From JAMLIA01 sp039810005 (GTDB lineage Bacteria > Chloroflexota > Chloroflexia > Thermomicrobiales > CFX8): DNA of 12,786 bases. The position numbers and the translations under genes were made by a program. Location of the stretch: positions 1 to 12,786 of the forward strand of contig JBDHWD010000089.1 of NCBI GenBank assembly GCA_039810005.1, read 5' to 3'. The notes under the pieces are model-generated. The model searched no databases and was not told the origin of the DNA. It saw only the letters and a program-made list of their open reading frames with translations. Within the stretch, counting starts at the first letter, position 1. Each line of letters starts with the position of its first letter. Positions 1-6,653 of this stretch are shown piece by piece.

Positions 1-2
1 CA

Positions 3-869
3 GCCGAGCGGCTGACGGTCGAGGGCATCGACCACACGGTGGCATCAGTCTTCTGGGACTTCATGACCTCCAGTGGATTGGTGCAGGAGAACGGCAATCT
101 GGTCGAAGCGCAGCTGTTCCTCAACCCGTACTACGCCACCGGCTATCCGATCACCGAGGCGTACTGGTCGCAGGTCGCGATCGGTGGGACGCCGACGACG
201 GTGCTGTGGCAGTGCTTCGAGCGGCGCTGCCTGACCTACAACCCGGACAACCCCGCAGGCTGGCAGGTCGAGGCCGGCAATGTCGGGCAGCACTACTACG
301 ACTGGCGCTCCAGCCTGACGCCGGACACTGAGCCGAACCCGACCGAACCGCCGATCCTGACACCGACCCCGGGCCCGGAAGCGAAGACCTTCACCGACGG
401 CTCATGGACTGTCGGCAAGGATATTGAGGCCGGAACCTACCGGAGCGGCGACTCTGGCGACTTGTGCTATTGGGAGCGGTTGAGCGGCTTCGGCGGCACG
501 CTCGATGACATCATCGCGAACGACATCAATCCGGGTCGCGCGGTCGTGACCATCGCCGAGACTGATACCGGGTTCTTTTCAGAACGATGCGGCACGTGGT
601 CGTCCGATCTTTCGGCGATCACGAGCAGTCCAACTGCAGATTTCGGCGACGGCACCTGGATCGTAAATGTCGATGTTGGGCCGGGCACCTGGCGCAATAG
701 CGATTCGAGCGAAGGATGCTACTGGGAGCGGCAATCTGACTTCAATGGCGACCTGGACAGCATCATCGCCAACGCTTTCTCAACCAGCATCCAGACGGTG
801 ACCATCAGCGCCAGTGATGCGGGCTTCACGTCCAAGGGCTGCGGTACCTGGACTCGCATCGGCGGCTGA
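3..869 (+). CDS. Secreted protein, 3' end, with two tandem Cys-containing repeats (partial)
   Basis: The reading frame is open from the window edge, so this is the C-terminal part of a longer gene; the GTG at 39 is probably internal. Residues below are counted from that GTG. Residues 1-90 form a compact unit with NPYYATGYPITEAYW, a Cys pair in CFERRC (59-64) and GNVGQHYYDWR. I recognise this as a C-terminal unit common in predicted extracellular Chloroflexota proteins; its function is unknown. A proline/threonine-rich linker (about 93-115) follows. Two copies of a roughly 72-residue module come next (about 118-189 and 202-272), each with a W-x-V / G-T-Y/W-R start, CYWER, an SIIAN/DIIAN stretch, GFxS and a closing CGTW. 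The paired cysteines fit disulfides in an exported protein. The signal peptide would lie upstream of the window. No enzymatic motif is visible. Confidence 0.8.
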   Translation, partial: AERLTVEGIDHTVASVFWDFMTSSGLVQENGNLVEAQLFLNPYYATGYPITEAYWSQVAIGGTPTTVLWQCFERRCLTYNPDNPAGWQVEAGNVGQHYYDWRSSLTPDTEPNPTEPPILTPTPGPEAKTFTDGSWTVGKDIEAGTYRSGDSGDLCYWERLSGFGGTLDDIIANDINPGRAVVTIAETDTGFFSERCGTWSSDLSAITSSPTADFGDGTWIVNVDVGPGTWRNSDSSEGCYWERQSDFNGDLDSIIANAFSTSIQTVTISASDAGFTSKGCGTWTRIGG

Positions 870-882
870 GCCACTCAATGGC

Positions 883-1146
883 TTGTCAGCGCCAAATCGT
901 CAGACTGTGGGAGAGGCTGCCGACACTCTGTTCTGTCTTCTTGGGAGGCTGTCAACGTCAACGTGGCGAACGTGTTGGCGCGACAGCCCGCCCCTTGTCC
1001 TGTCATTTCGAGCGCGCACGCGAGAAATCTCCCCCGCGTCGGACTGCATCAAACGGGTGGGAGATCTCTCACTGCCGGGTGCCCCTTGGGCGGTAGATGA
1101 CAGGAGAAAAGATAGGCTGCCGATCGGACAATCTGACGTTGACAAC
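883..1146. repeat. Nested inverted-repeat element (MITE/REP-like), non-coding
   Basis: The gap between the secreted-protein gene and mscL has layered symmetry. TGTCAACGTCA at 950-960 has its exact reverse complement at 1134-1144. The stretch from about 882 is also an imperfect match (roughly 19 of 26) to the reverse complement of 1121-1146, so the left end appears doubled. Inside, CCTGTCAT at 999-1006 pairs with ATGACAGG at 1097-1104, and GAGAAATCTCCC at 1022-1033 pairs with GGGAGATCTCTC at 1059-1070 (one mismatch), giving a long imperfect hairpin. AGGCTGCCGA occurs directly at 914-923 and 1114-1123. Open frames across it have no ribosome site or family resemblance. The pattern fits a small non-autonomous dispersed element; copy number elsewhere is unknown. 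Confidence 0.6.
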
Positions 1147-1197
1147 CCACTGAACGAAGTGGGCGCGGGAGCCGACGCCAAAGCACGCTACAACAAG

Positions 1198-1226
1198 CGA
1201 ACCCCGGCCACTCTGGCCGGGGTTCG
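1198..1226 (-). terminator. Hairpin terminator of mscL
   Basis: A perfect 13-bp inverted repeat (CGAACCCCGGCCA and its complement) with a 3-nt loop lies about 30 bp past the mscL stop. A short T-containing run follows on the minus strand. A second small hairpin (1246-1262, 7-bp stem, 3-nt loop) overlaps the mscL stop codon itself. Confidence 0.75.
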
Positions 1227-1256
1227 TTCCGCGCGCTTGGTGCTGGCCTGACGAGG

Positions 1257-1673
1257 TCAGGCAGCCTTAAGGTCCGAAGTGCAGGCCGAGCAGCGCGTTG
1301 CTGCAATCGGCACAACCGTCAGGCAGTACGGGCATTCGCGTGTTGTCGGGTCCGCCTCGACCTGCTGCTTGCGCCGCGACATGAGCAGGTTGAACGGCTT
1401 GATCACAAAGAAGAACAGCGCAGCGGCAACAAGCAGGAACGCGATGACGGCGTTCAGGAATGCGCCATACATGATCTGGCTGTTGTTGATCGTGAAGCTC
1501 AGGTTCGAGAAATCGGGCTTGCCGAAGATCGCTGCGATCAACGGCGTCAGGATATTCTCGACGAGCGATGTCACAACCGCGCCGAACGCTGCGCCGATAA
1601 TGACAGCGACGGCGAGGTCAAGGACGTTGCCGCGCAAGATAAACGCGCGGAACTCATCTGCGAGTGATCTCAA
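1257..1673 (-). CDS. mscL: Large-conductance mechanosensitive channel MscL with C-terminal zinc-ribbon-like tail
   Basis: MscL forms a homopentameric inner-membrane pore that opens under extreme membrane tension and releases solutes during osmotic downshock. The 138-residue protein has the diagnostic N-terminus (FRAFILRGNVLDLAVAVIIGAAFG, with the amphipathic helix running into TM1), the periplasmic loop with NNSQIMYGAFLNAVIAF, and TM2 (about 75-93). The usual short charged cytoplasmic helix is followed by an extra segment, CPYC...CSAC (about 114-133), with two CxxC pairs typical of a zinc ribbon. The start is TTG at 1673: AAGGGGG lies five bases upstream on the minus strand and the protein begins at the expected place for the family. 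It is divergent from the holin-like gene and has its own terminator, so it is probably monocistronic. Confidence 0.93.
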   Translation of the reverse strand: MRSLADEFRAFILRGNVLDLAVAVIIGAAFGAVVTSLVENILTPLIAAIFGKPDFSNLSFTINNSQIMYGAFLNAVIAFLLVAAALFFFVIKPFNLLMSRRKQQVEADPTTRECPYCLTVVPIAATRCSACTSDLKAA

Positions 1674-1740
1674 TGAAGCCCCCTTCGATTGACGAGCTCA
1701 GGTCGCCACCCCACAGGCGATTTGAAAACGCGCAAACGGC

Positions 1741-1752
1741 GCGAACGTTCGC
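1741..1752. promoter_or_regulatory. Perfect 12-bp palindrome GCGAACGTTCGC in the divergent mscL/holin-like intergenic region
   Basis: A self-complementary 12-mer sits in the 209-bp gap between the mscL start and the divergent gene, 68 bp upstream of mscL. Its position would suit an operator acting on either promoter. No convincing -35/-10 pair could be fixed around it, so the regulatory role is a guess. Confidence 0.25.
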
Positions 1753-1882
1753 ACGTTAGTTACGATACTCTAGCACCTGAGTAGCTCTTCGCATAGTGCG
1801 TTCATTAATTATTGGACGCGATATGATGCGATGCGCAGGCGCAGGCGCAGAGCGACGCTACTGAAAGGGAAACGCCAGAGCG

Positions 1883-2251
1883 ATGATCAGCTTCATTATT
1901 CGCTGGCTCATCATTACCGCGTCGGTCGCGGTGGCCGCCTGGATCGTGCCCGGCATTCGCATCGACGACGATCGTGGTGTCTCGGCGATCCTGATCATGG
2001 CAGCCGTTCTGGCCGTCGTGAACCTGCTGGTCAAGCCGGTGCTGACAGCCGTTTCCTGCTGCCTGATCATCGTCACACTCGGCCTGTTCCTGCTGGTGAT
2101 CAACACGCTGACGTTCTGGCTGGCGTCCGGCATCGCCTCCGACTGGTTCGACGCCGGCTTCCACGTCAGCGGGTTCTGGGCCGCGTTCTTCGGCGGCATC
2201 ATCGTTAGCGTTGTCTCGTGGCTGCTGACCGCGTTCGTTGACGAGTACTAG
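1883..2251 (+). CDS. Phage holin superfamily IV-type small membrane protein (PF04020-like)
   Basis: A 122-residue, almost wholly hydrophobic protein with four predicted membrane helices at about 3-22, 34-50, 58-80 and 97-118. The segment VVNLLVKPVL between helices 2 and 3, followed by LGLFLLVINTLTFWLAS, is the hallmark of the 'four-TMS holin superfamily IV' family. Despite the name this family is widespread in bacterial chromosomes and usually not linked to phage. No lysis or phage genes are nearby, so a true holin role is unlikely and the function is unknown. The ATG at 1883 follows a GAAAGGGA stretch about 12 bases upstream. Its 3' end converges on the flavin oxidoreductase gene with only 10 bp between the stops. 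Confidence 0.85.
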   Translation: MISFIIRWLIITASVAVAAWIVPGIRIDDDRGVSAILIMAAVLAVVNLLVKPVLTAVSCCLIIVTLGLFLLVINTLTFWLASGIASDWFDAGFHVSGFWAAFFGGIIVSVVSWLLTAFVDEY

Positions 2252-2261
2252 CCGGACCAAC

Positions 2262-3179
2262 TCAGCCGCGCGCAGAGCGCACCGCCGCGACACGCTCACG
2301 AACCGCAGGGGCGACCTCGTTGATGAACAGGCGCAATGACTCGGGGGTTGGGTCGGTCCAGAGGATGAAGCTGCCGAAGCCATACTCGGTTGCCAGCGTC
2401 GTCAACGTCGAGACCCAGTGCTCGACTGGCCCGATAACTTCGCGGTCATTGCCGCTGAATGGCGCTGCTGCGGAATCGGCGAAGCTGCCGTTGATGTTGT
2501 AGATGCGCCGGATAGCTGCCGGATCGCGACCGGCGGCGTGCGCGGCAGCGTCGATAATCGTCTGTCGCTCAAGGCTGGCGTCCGGCGACAGGTACGACAT
2601 CGACGGGATCCAGCCATCGGCGACACGGCCAGTCAGCCGCAACGCGCGCGGGCCGAGCACACCGAGCCAGATGCTCATGTCGTGGGCGGGAGCCGGCCCG
2701 GGCTGTGCTCCGACGGCGCGGTAGATCTCGCCATCGTGGCGCAGGCCGCGTCCGCCGGACCACATCGCGCGGATGATCTCGATCGCCTCCTGGAGTGCGT
2801 CAATCGCCTCGCCAGGAGAGCGCACCGGCCCGCCCATCGCGGCGATCGCATCCCAGAATGCACCTGCCCCGAGGCCCAGCTCGAATCGCCCACCGCTGAG
2901 CTGGTCGATCGTCGCCGCCTCCTTCGCCAGCATCGTCGGCAAGCGCAACGGCAGGTTGGCAACGTCGGGGAAGATGCGCACACGCTCTGTCTGGGCCAGC
3001 AGCATTGCGATCAGCGCCATCGTGTCGAAGTAGCGCCGCTGGTACGGGTGGTCCTGAATGCCGATCAGGTCATAACCGAGCGCATCCAGTCTGCCGCCCA
3101 GATCGAGTACTGCCGCCGGGTCGCTGTTATCAGGAACCAGGAAGTAGCCGAATTGCAGATCGTGCCCGTAATCAGCCAT
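2262..3179 (-). CDS. LLM-class flavin-dependent oxidoreductase
   Basis: A 305-residue luciferase-like monooxygenase superfamily protein (a TIM barrel using FMN or F420). It shows the family order: N-terminal strand with FGYFLVP, LDALGYDLIGIQDHPY, VRIFPDVANLPLRLPTMLAKEAATIDQLSGGRFELGLGAG split over about 68-106, GEAIDALQEAIEIIRAMW (123-140) and RLTGRVADGWIPS (181-193). Length is normal for the class. Cofactor choice cannot be assigned from sequence alone; F420 is plausible because many Chloroflexota members of this class use it. The ATG at 3179 has no strong Shine-Dalgarno sequence but the N-terminus fits the family. It lies downstream of the M28 peptidase gene, with a strong hairpin in between, so it may be transcribed separately. 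The substrate is unknown. Confidence 0.88.
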   Translation of the reverse strand: MADYGHDLQFGYFLVPDNSDPAAVLDLGGRLDALGYDLIGIQDHPYQRRYFDTMALIAMLLAQTERVRIFPDVANLPLRLPTMLAKEAATIDQLSGGRFELGLGAGAFWDAIAAMGGPVRSPGEAIDALQEAIEIIRAMWSGGRGLRHDGEIYRAVGAQPGPAPAHDMSIWLGVLGPRALRLTGRVADGWIPSMSYLSPDASLERQTIIDAAAHAAGRDPAAIRRIYNINGSFADSAAAPFSGNDREVIGPVEHWVSTLTTLATEYGFGSFILWTDPTPESLRLFINEVAPAVRERVAAVRSARG

Positions 3180-3223
3180 CTGTCACGCTTCGTTCTAGCG
3201 CTCGGGCGCAAGCGAGCTGGGGA

Positions 3224-3250
3224 GCGCCCCGACCGTTCTGGTCGGGGCGC
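3224..3250 (-). terminator. Hairpin terminator after the M28 peptidase gene
   Basis: A perfect 11-bp stem (GCGCCCCGACC with its complement) and a 5-nt loop lie just past the peptidase stop and before the flavin oxidoreductase start. No clear T-run follows on the minus strand, so termination could be partial or the hairpin could protect the 3' end. Confidence 0.6.
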
Positions 3251-3258
3251 AGAGAGAT

Positions 3259-4665
3259 CTATCGAACGCGATTTGCGATGCTCCAGTGGTGCGCGTGGTA
3301 TCCCTGACCGACCTTCTCCAGCTCGGCAATGACAGCATCGGTGCCGCGTCGCTCAACCGGAAACGGCTCGACATTGGCCAGGTAGGCTGCCACGCGCGCG
3401 GCTGTTGCAGCGCCGCCCTGGAGACCCCGCAGCGTGACCTTGTCGACTGTATCAGCCTCAGTGTGGCCGTAGCCGCGACCAATCATCCCTGCGGTCGAGC
3501 CCATCGTGTTCAGCGTCGCGGTCGGGAAGCCCGCCCGGAAGAACGGGAAGTGATCGGAGTGCGTGCCAACCCGGTTGCGCACCTCCATAGCGTGCTTCAT
3601 GTCGCCGGAGACGCCACGGAACCAGTCGACCATCACCTCGTCGCCGGTGACAGTGATCTGATCCTTCCCTTCGCGACCTGCGCCATCGAGATTGAGCGCG
3701 AAGACCAGCTTCTCGTCGCCATCGAGGTAGCGCTCGTGATGCTTCCAGCTACCACCCAGACCCAGCTCCTCGTAGGCGAAGCAAATGACGCGCACGGTCC
3801 GCCGCAGCTTGCCGGCGAACGGTGCCAGCACTCGGCCAGCCTCCAGACCAACCAGCGTCCCGGCCCCGTCATCGGCCGCACCCTGCGCGACGTCGTGGCC
3901 GTCGTAGTGACCGCCGATCAGGATGATCTCCTCCGGGTGCTGGCCGGGGATATCGCCAACGACATTGTAGGAACGTGACAGATACGTTTTGTTCTGGGTG
4001 TGGATCTTCATCCGCGGCGTGCCGCGCTCGGCCAACCTGCGGATCATGCTGCCGGCCTCGTGGCTGATGCCGATGCCCGGAATCGCCGCCTCGTGGTCAC
4101 GATCCTCCGTGCCTTCAGGATTCTGTGCGTAGAGTGAGCCGGTGATGTGCAGCAAGCCGGGATTCTTGTTGACGAAGATGCAGCCGATCGCGCCGGCCTC
4201 AACCGCCAACCGGAACTTGTCGGTCCGATGCAGCGTCACCTCGCCGGGCTTGTTCGTTTCGGCAGCAGTGAGCACGATCTTGCCGCGGATCGCCTCCCCG
4301 GCCCGCTCGAAGTCCGCCGTCTCACCTTCACCGATGTCGATCATCTCACCCTCGACATCGCCGCTGCCGGTGAACGGCATCGAAATCGCCGAGAACTGGC
4401 GCTCGACCGGTGCCAGCATCGTCAGCTCGCAGACCCCACGCTCCCAGGTGTAGACCGGGAACTCCTCCAGGTGTGCGTTCTGAAGGCCGTACTCTTTCAT
4501 CTTCCCGAGCAGGAACTCACCGGCCTGATGCTCGCTCTCCGAGCCACCGAAGCGCGAGCCAAGATCGTCGCAGATGTAGCGCAAGTTGGTGTAGATCTCG
4601 TCTGAGGTCCAGACCTCGCCCAACACATACTTCTCGATCTCGCGAACGGTTGACTGATCCGCCAT
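3259..4665 (-). CDS. M28 family zinc metallopeptidase (aminopeptidase-like) with PA-type insert
   Basis: A 468-residue protein of the di-zinc M28 aminopeptidase/carboxypeptidase family. The ligand set is visible: H253 in GGHYDGH, D265/D266 in AADDGAG, the catalytic/ligand pair E299-E300 in CFAYEELG, D327 in LNLDGAG and H401 in GYGHTEADT. Residues about 120-220 form a protease-associated-like insert before the catalytic half. No signal peptide is evident, so it is probably cytoplasmic. The start chosen is ATG 4665, because GAGGAG lies about six bases upstream; upstream in-frame starts (4683 ATG, 4746) lack a ribosome site. It is likely to release N-terminal residues from peptides, but substrate preference is not readable. 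It is divergent from the broken DUF3995-like gene. Confidence 0.9.
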   Translation of the reverse strand: MADQSTVREIEKYVLGEVWTSDEIYTNLRYICDDLGSRFGGSESEHQAGEFLLGKMKEYGLQNAHLEEFPVYTWERGVCELTMLAPVERQFSAISMPFTGSGDVEGEMIDIGEGETADFERAGEAIRGKIVLTAAETNKPGEVTLHRTDKFRLAVEAGAIGCIFVNKNPGLLHITGSLYAQNPEGTEDRDHEAAIPGIGISHEAGSMIRRLAERGTPRMKIHTQNKTYLSRSYNVVGDIPGQHPEEIILIGGHYDGHDVAQGAADDGAGTLVGLEAGRVLAPFAGKLRRTVRVICFAYEELGLGGSWKHHERYLDGDEKLVFALNLDGAGREGKDQITVTGDEVMVDWFRGVSGDMKHAMEVRNRVGTHSDHFPFFRAGFPTATLNTMGSTAGMIGRGYGHTEADTVDKVTLRGLQGGAATAARVAAYLANVEPFPVERRGTDAVIAELEKVGQGYHAHHWSIANRVR

Positions 4666-4783
4666 ATCCCTCTCCTCACTCATGCGATTCCGCCGTTGCG
4701 GCAGCATCGCCGGAGTAGGGCGGACTGTCAACGTCATCGGAGCCACGTAGACTCATCGATGGCAGGATCGGAGGGGTGCGCAT

Positions 4784-5247
4784 CTGAACCAGTCGTCAGC
4801 GCACCGCTGGCCCGCGGCAGCTGCCGCCGCCTGGGCGTGGATCTTCGCTGCGACGAGCTTCTCCTGGGTGACTGTGGGGACGATCGGCGCAAGCACAATC
4901 GGCGAGACTATACGCTGCGCCGCGACCCAGGCATGATCGCGCTGCTGGTGGTGACCGGCCAGCTGAAGGTGCTCGCCGGTGTCTTCGCCCTCGCACTCGT
5001 TTCGCCATGGGGACGTCGCCTGATGCGAACACTCGCCTGGATCGGCGGCGGCGGGCTGCTACTCTACAGCATCGCCCTGCTCGTTCAGCACGGGCTGATG
5101 GCAGTCGGCGTGATCGAGCGCGCGGCGTCTCTGAGCGCCAGCGAGCTGCGCTGGCACCTGTGGTTCTGGGACCCGTTCTGGCTACTCGGCGGCATCCTGT
5201 TTACTGTTGCCGCCCGTGCCTGCGACGCGAGTGATAAGGGGAGATGA
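4784..5247 (+). pseudogene. DUF3995-like membrane protein gene, frameshifted and without a standard start codon
   Basis: The downstream part (about 4930-5244) encodes a family-typical stretch, RDPGMIALLVVTGQLKVLAG, then LLLYSIALLVQHGLMAVGVI and RWHLWFWDPFWLLGGILF, which I recognise as DUF3995. The expected N-terminal helix is in another frame: from 4787 it reads HRWPAAAAAWAWIFAATSF and GTIGASTIGET, then hits TGA near 4930. One indel between roughly 4895 and 4930 would join the halves. The upstream frame also has no ATG, GTG or TTG after a TAG at 4748. The only candidate is CTG 4784, seven bases after GGAGGGG (4770-4776). It is either a genuine pseudogene or a sequencing/assembly error. The end of the second frame overlaps the start of the M20 hydrolase gene, so they were probably co-transcribed. 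Confidence 0.7.
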
Positions 5248-6485
5248 TGGAGCAGCCAATCAAGGTCGATCCGGGGATCGTTGAGCACTACCTGACGACT
5301 CTCGCGCAGTTCGGCGCGTACGGCGAGACCGGCGTCAAACGGCTGGTCTATTCGCCGGAGTGGGTCGCGGCGCAGGAGCAGGTCCAGCAGTGGTGTCGCG
5401 ACATCGGGCTGGAGACGCGGATGGACGGCGTCGGCAACGTCTGGGGGCGCATCGACGGCAGCGACGGCGGCGCGTCGATCGTCAGCGGCTCGCACATCGA
5501 CTCGCAAGCGCCGGGCGGACGCTTCGACGGCGCGCTCGGTGTCGTCGCGGCGCTCTCGGCGGTGCGCACACTGGTCGAGCAGTTCGGCCCGCCCAAGCGC
5601 CCGCTTGAAGTCCTGTCGTTCTGCGAAGAGGAATCCAGCCGCTTCGCCTCGACCAACTTCTGGGGCTCGCGTGCGATCACTGGCGTCATCGGGCCGGACG
5701 AAACAGAGACAGTCATCGGCTTTGACGGCATCCCGATTGGCGAAGCGATGCGCGCGATCGGCCTCGATCCCGACAACATCCCCGGCGTCGAGCGCAACGA
5801 CATCGACACGTTTATCGAGCTGCACATCGAGCAGGGGCCGATTCTGGAGCAGATGGGGCTACCGGTCGGCATCGTCACGGCGATCACCGGCCTGCGCCAC
5901 TACGTCGTCGAGCTGACCGGCCGCTCCGACCACGCCGGCGCACGCCCAATGGACACCCGCCGCGATCCGATGCCGGCCGCTGCCGAGATCATCACCGACG
6001 TCATCACGACCGCACTGCGCTTCGGGCGTCCAGCAGTCACGACCGTCGGCAACATGCAGGTCGAGCCGAACCTGCCGGCCGCCGTGCCCGACAAGGTCAC
6101 GTTCATGATCGACGCGCGGCACCCCGATCCCGAGGTCCGTCAGCGCCTGTTCGCCAAGCACGAACGGACGATCGGGGAGGTCGCCGACCGGCACGATATC
6201 GAAGTCAACTGGCGCATCGTCGCCGACCACGACCCCTGCATCTCCGACCCCGGCGTCGTCGCGGCGCTGGAGGACGCAGCGCAGTCGCAGGGCATTGCCT
6301 ACCAGCTGATGCACAGCGGGGCGGGACACGACACCCAGCGGATGGCGAAGAAGGCCAAGGTCGCGATGATCTTCGTCCCCAGCCAGGGTGGTCGCAGCCA
6401 CACCCCGGCCGAGTTCACCAGCACCGAGGATATGATGCCGGGGATCAATGTGCTGGCGAATGCGCTGTATCGGTTGGCGTATTGA
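5247..6485 (+). CDS. M20-family amidohydrolase: N-carbamoyl-L-amino acid hydrolase / allantoate amidohydrolase type
   Basis: The 412-413-residue zinc hydrolase belongs to the hydantoinase/carbamoylase subfamily of M20 and cleaves N-carbamoyl or ureido groups from amino or organic acids in the cytoplasm. Counting from the ATG at 5244, the binuclear site is complete: H84 (GSHIDS), D95 (GGRFDGALG), E129/E130 (CEEESSRF), H194 (LHIEQGP) and H386 (GGRSHTPAE). The lid/dimer domain carries GRSDHAGARPMDTRRDP (226-242) and HSGAGHD (357-363). Two ATGs overlap (5244, 5247); AAGGGG at 5236-5241 is better spaced for the second. It overlaps the end of the DUF3995-like frame and precedes a creatininase-family gene. 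Whether the substrate is allantoate, a carbamoyl amino acid or a ureidoglycolate-like compound cannot be decided here, so no gene symbol is given. Confidence 0.9.
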   Translation: MEQPIKVDPGIVEHYLTTLAQFGAYGETGVKRLVYSPEWVAAQEQVQQWCRDIGLETRMDGVGNVWGRIDGSDGGASIVSGSHIDSQAPGGRFDGALGVVAALSAVRTLVEQFGPPKRPLEVLSFCEEESSRFASTNFWGSRAITGVIGPDETETVIGFDGIPIGEAMRAIGLDPDNIPGVERNDIDTFIELHIEQGPILEQMGLPVGIVTAITGLRHYVVELTGRSDHAGARPMDTRRDPMPAAAEIITDVITTALRFGRPAVTTVGNMQVEPNLPAAVPDKVTFMIDARHPDPEVRQRLFAKHERTIGEVADRHDIEVNWRIVADHDPCISDPGVVAALEDAAQSQGIAYQLMHSGAGHDTQRMAKKAKVAMIFVPSQGGRSHTPAEFTSTEDMMPGINVLANALYRLAY

Positions 6486-6490
6486 CGGGG

Positions 6491-6536
6491 CGGCCCTCAC
6501 CCCCCTGCCCCCTCTCCCAACTTTGGGAGAGGGGGT
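6491..6536. repeat. GC-rich hairpin repeat downstream of the M20 hydrolase gene
   Basis: A cytosine-rich stretch (CCCTCACCCCCCTGCCCC) runs into a perfect 13-bp inverted repeat (CCCCCTCTCCCAA at 6508-6520 with its complement at 6523-6535). It starts just after the M20 hydrolase stop and can serve as its terminator, although no T-run follows. From memory, near-identical CCCTCACCCC...GGGAGAGGGG units are scattered between genes in Chloroflexota genomes, so it may be a dispersed repeat. Confidence 0.55.
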
Positions 6537-6595
6537 GTCATGAGGACAACGGGCTAGCTGCCGGTTTGGATGAGCCGAGCGCAAATGTTTCGTAC

Positions 6596-6647
6596 GGACA
6601 GGACCGGCCTGTCCTCGCCGTGAGGCGACACTCTGCTTCAGGAAGCA
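6596..6647 (+). promoter_or_regulatory. Three consecutive hairpins in the leader of the creatininase-family gene
   Basis: Three short perfect stems follow each other almost without spacers: GGACAGG/CCTGTCC (6596-6602 with 6608-6614, loop ACCGG), TCGCC/GGCGA (6615-6619 with 6624-6628, loop GTGA) and TGCTT/AAGCA (6634-6638 with 6643-6647, loop CAGG). The third contains AGGAAG, the ribosome-binding sequence for the GTG at 6654, so folding could affect initiation. I do not recognise a known riboswitch class. Confidence 0.35.
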
Positions 6648-6653
6648 CACGCT

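Noticed and set aside
1741..1752. Possible LexA/SOS box (GAAC...GTTC)
   Set aside because: The Gram-positive-type box has four bases between the half-sites; here they abut directly, and neither flanking gene is a typical SOS gene.
1883..2251. Prophage signature because of the holin-family name
   Set aside because: No phage structural, integrase or lysis genes are nearby, and this family is common in chromosomes outside prophages.
2418..3332. Plus-strand open frame of 304 codons
   Set aside because: It is antisense to the flavin oxidoreductase gene, with arginine-rich, low-complexity translation typical of a GC-rich shadow frame.
6596..6647. Guanidine-II (mini-ykkC) riboswitch in the creatininase leader
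   Set aside because: Tandem hairpins are present but the loops (ACCGG, GTGA, CAGG) lack the ACGR loop sequence of that class.
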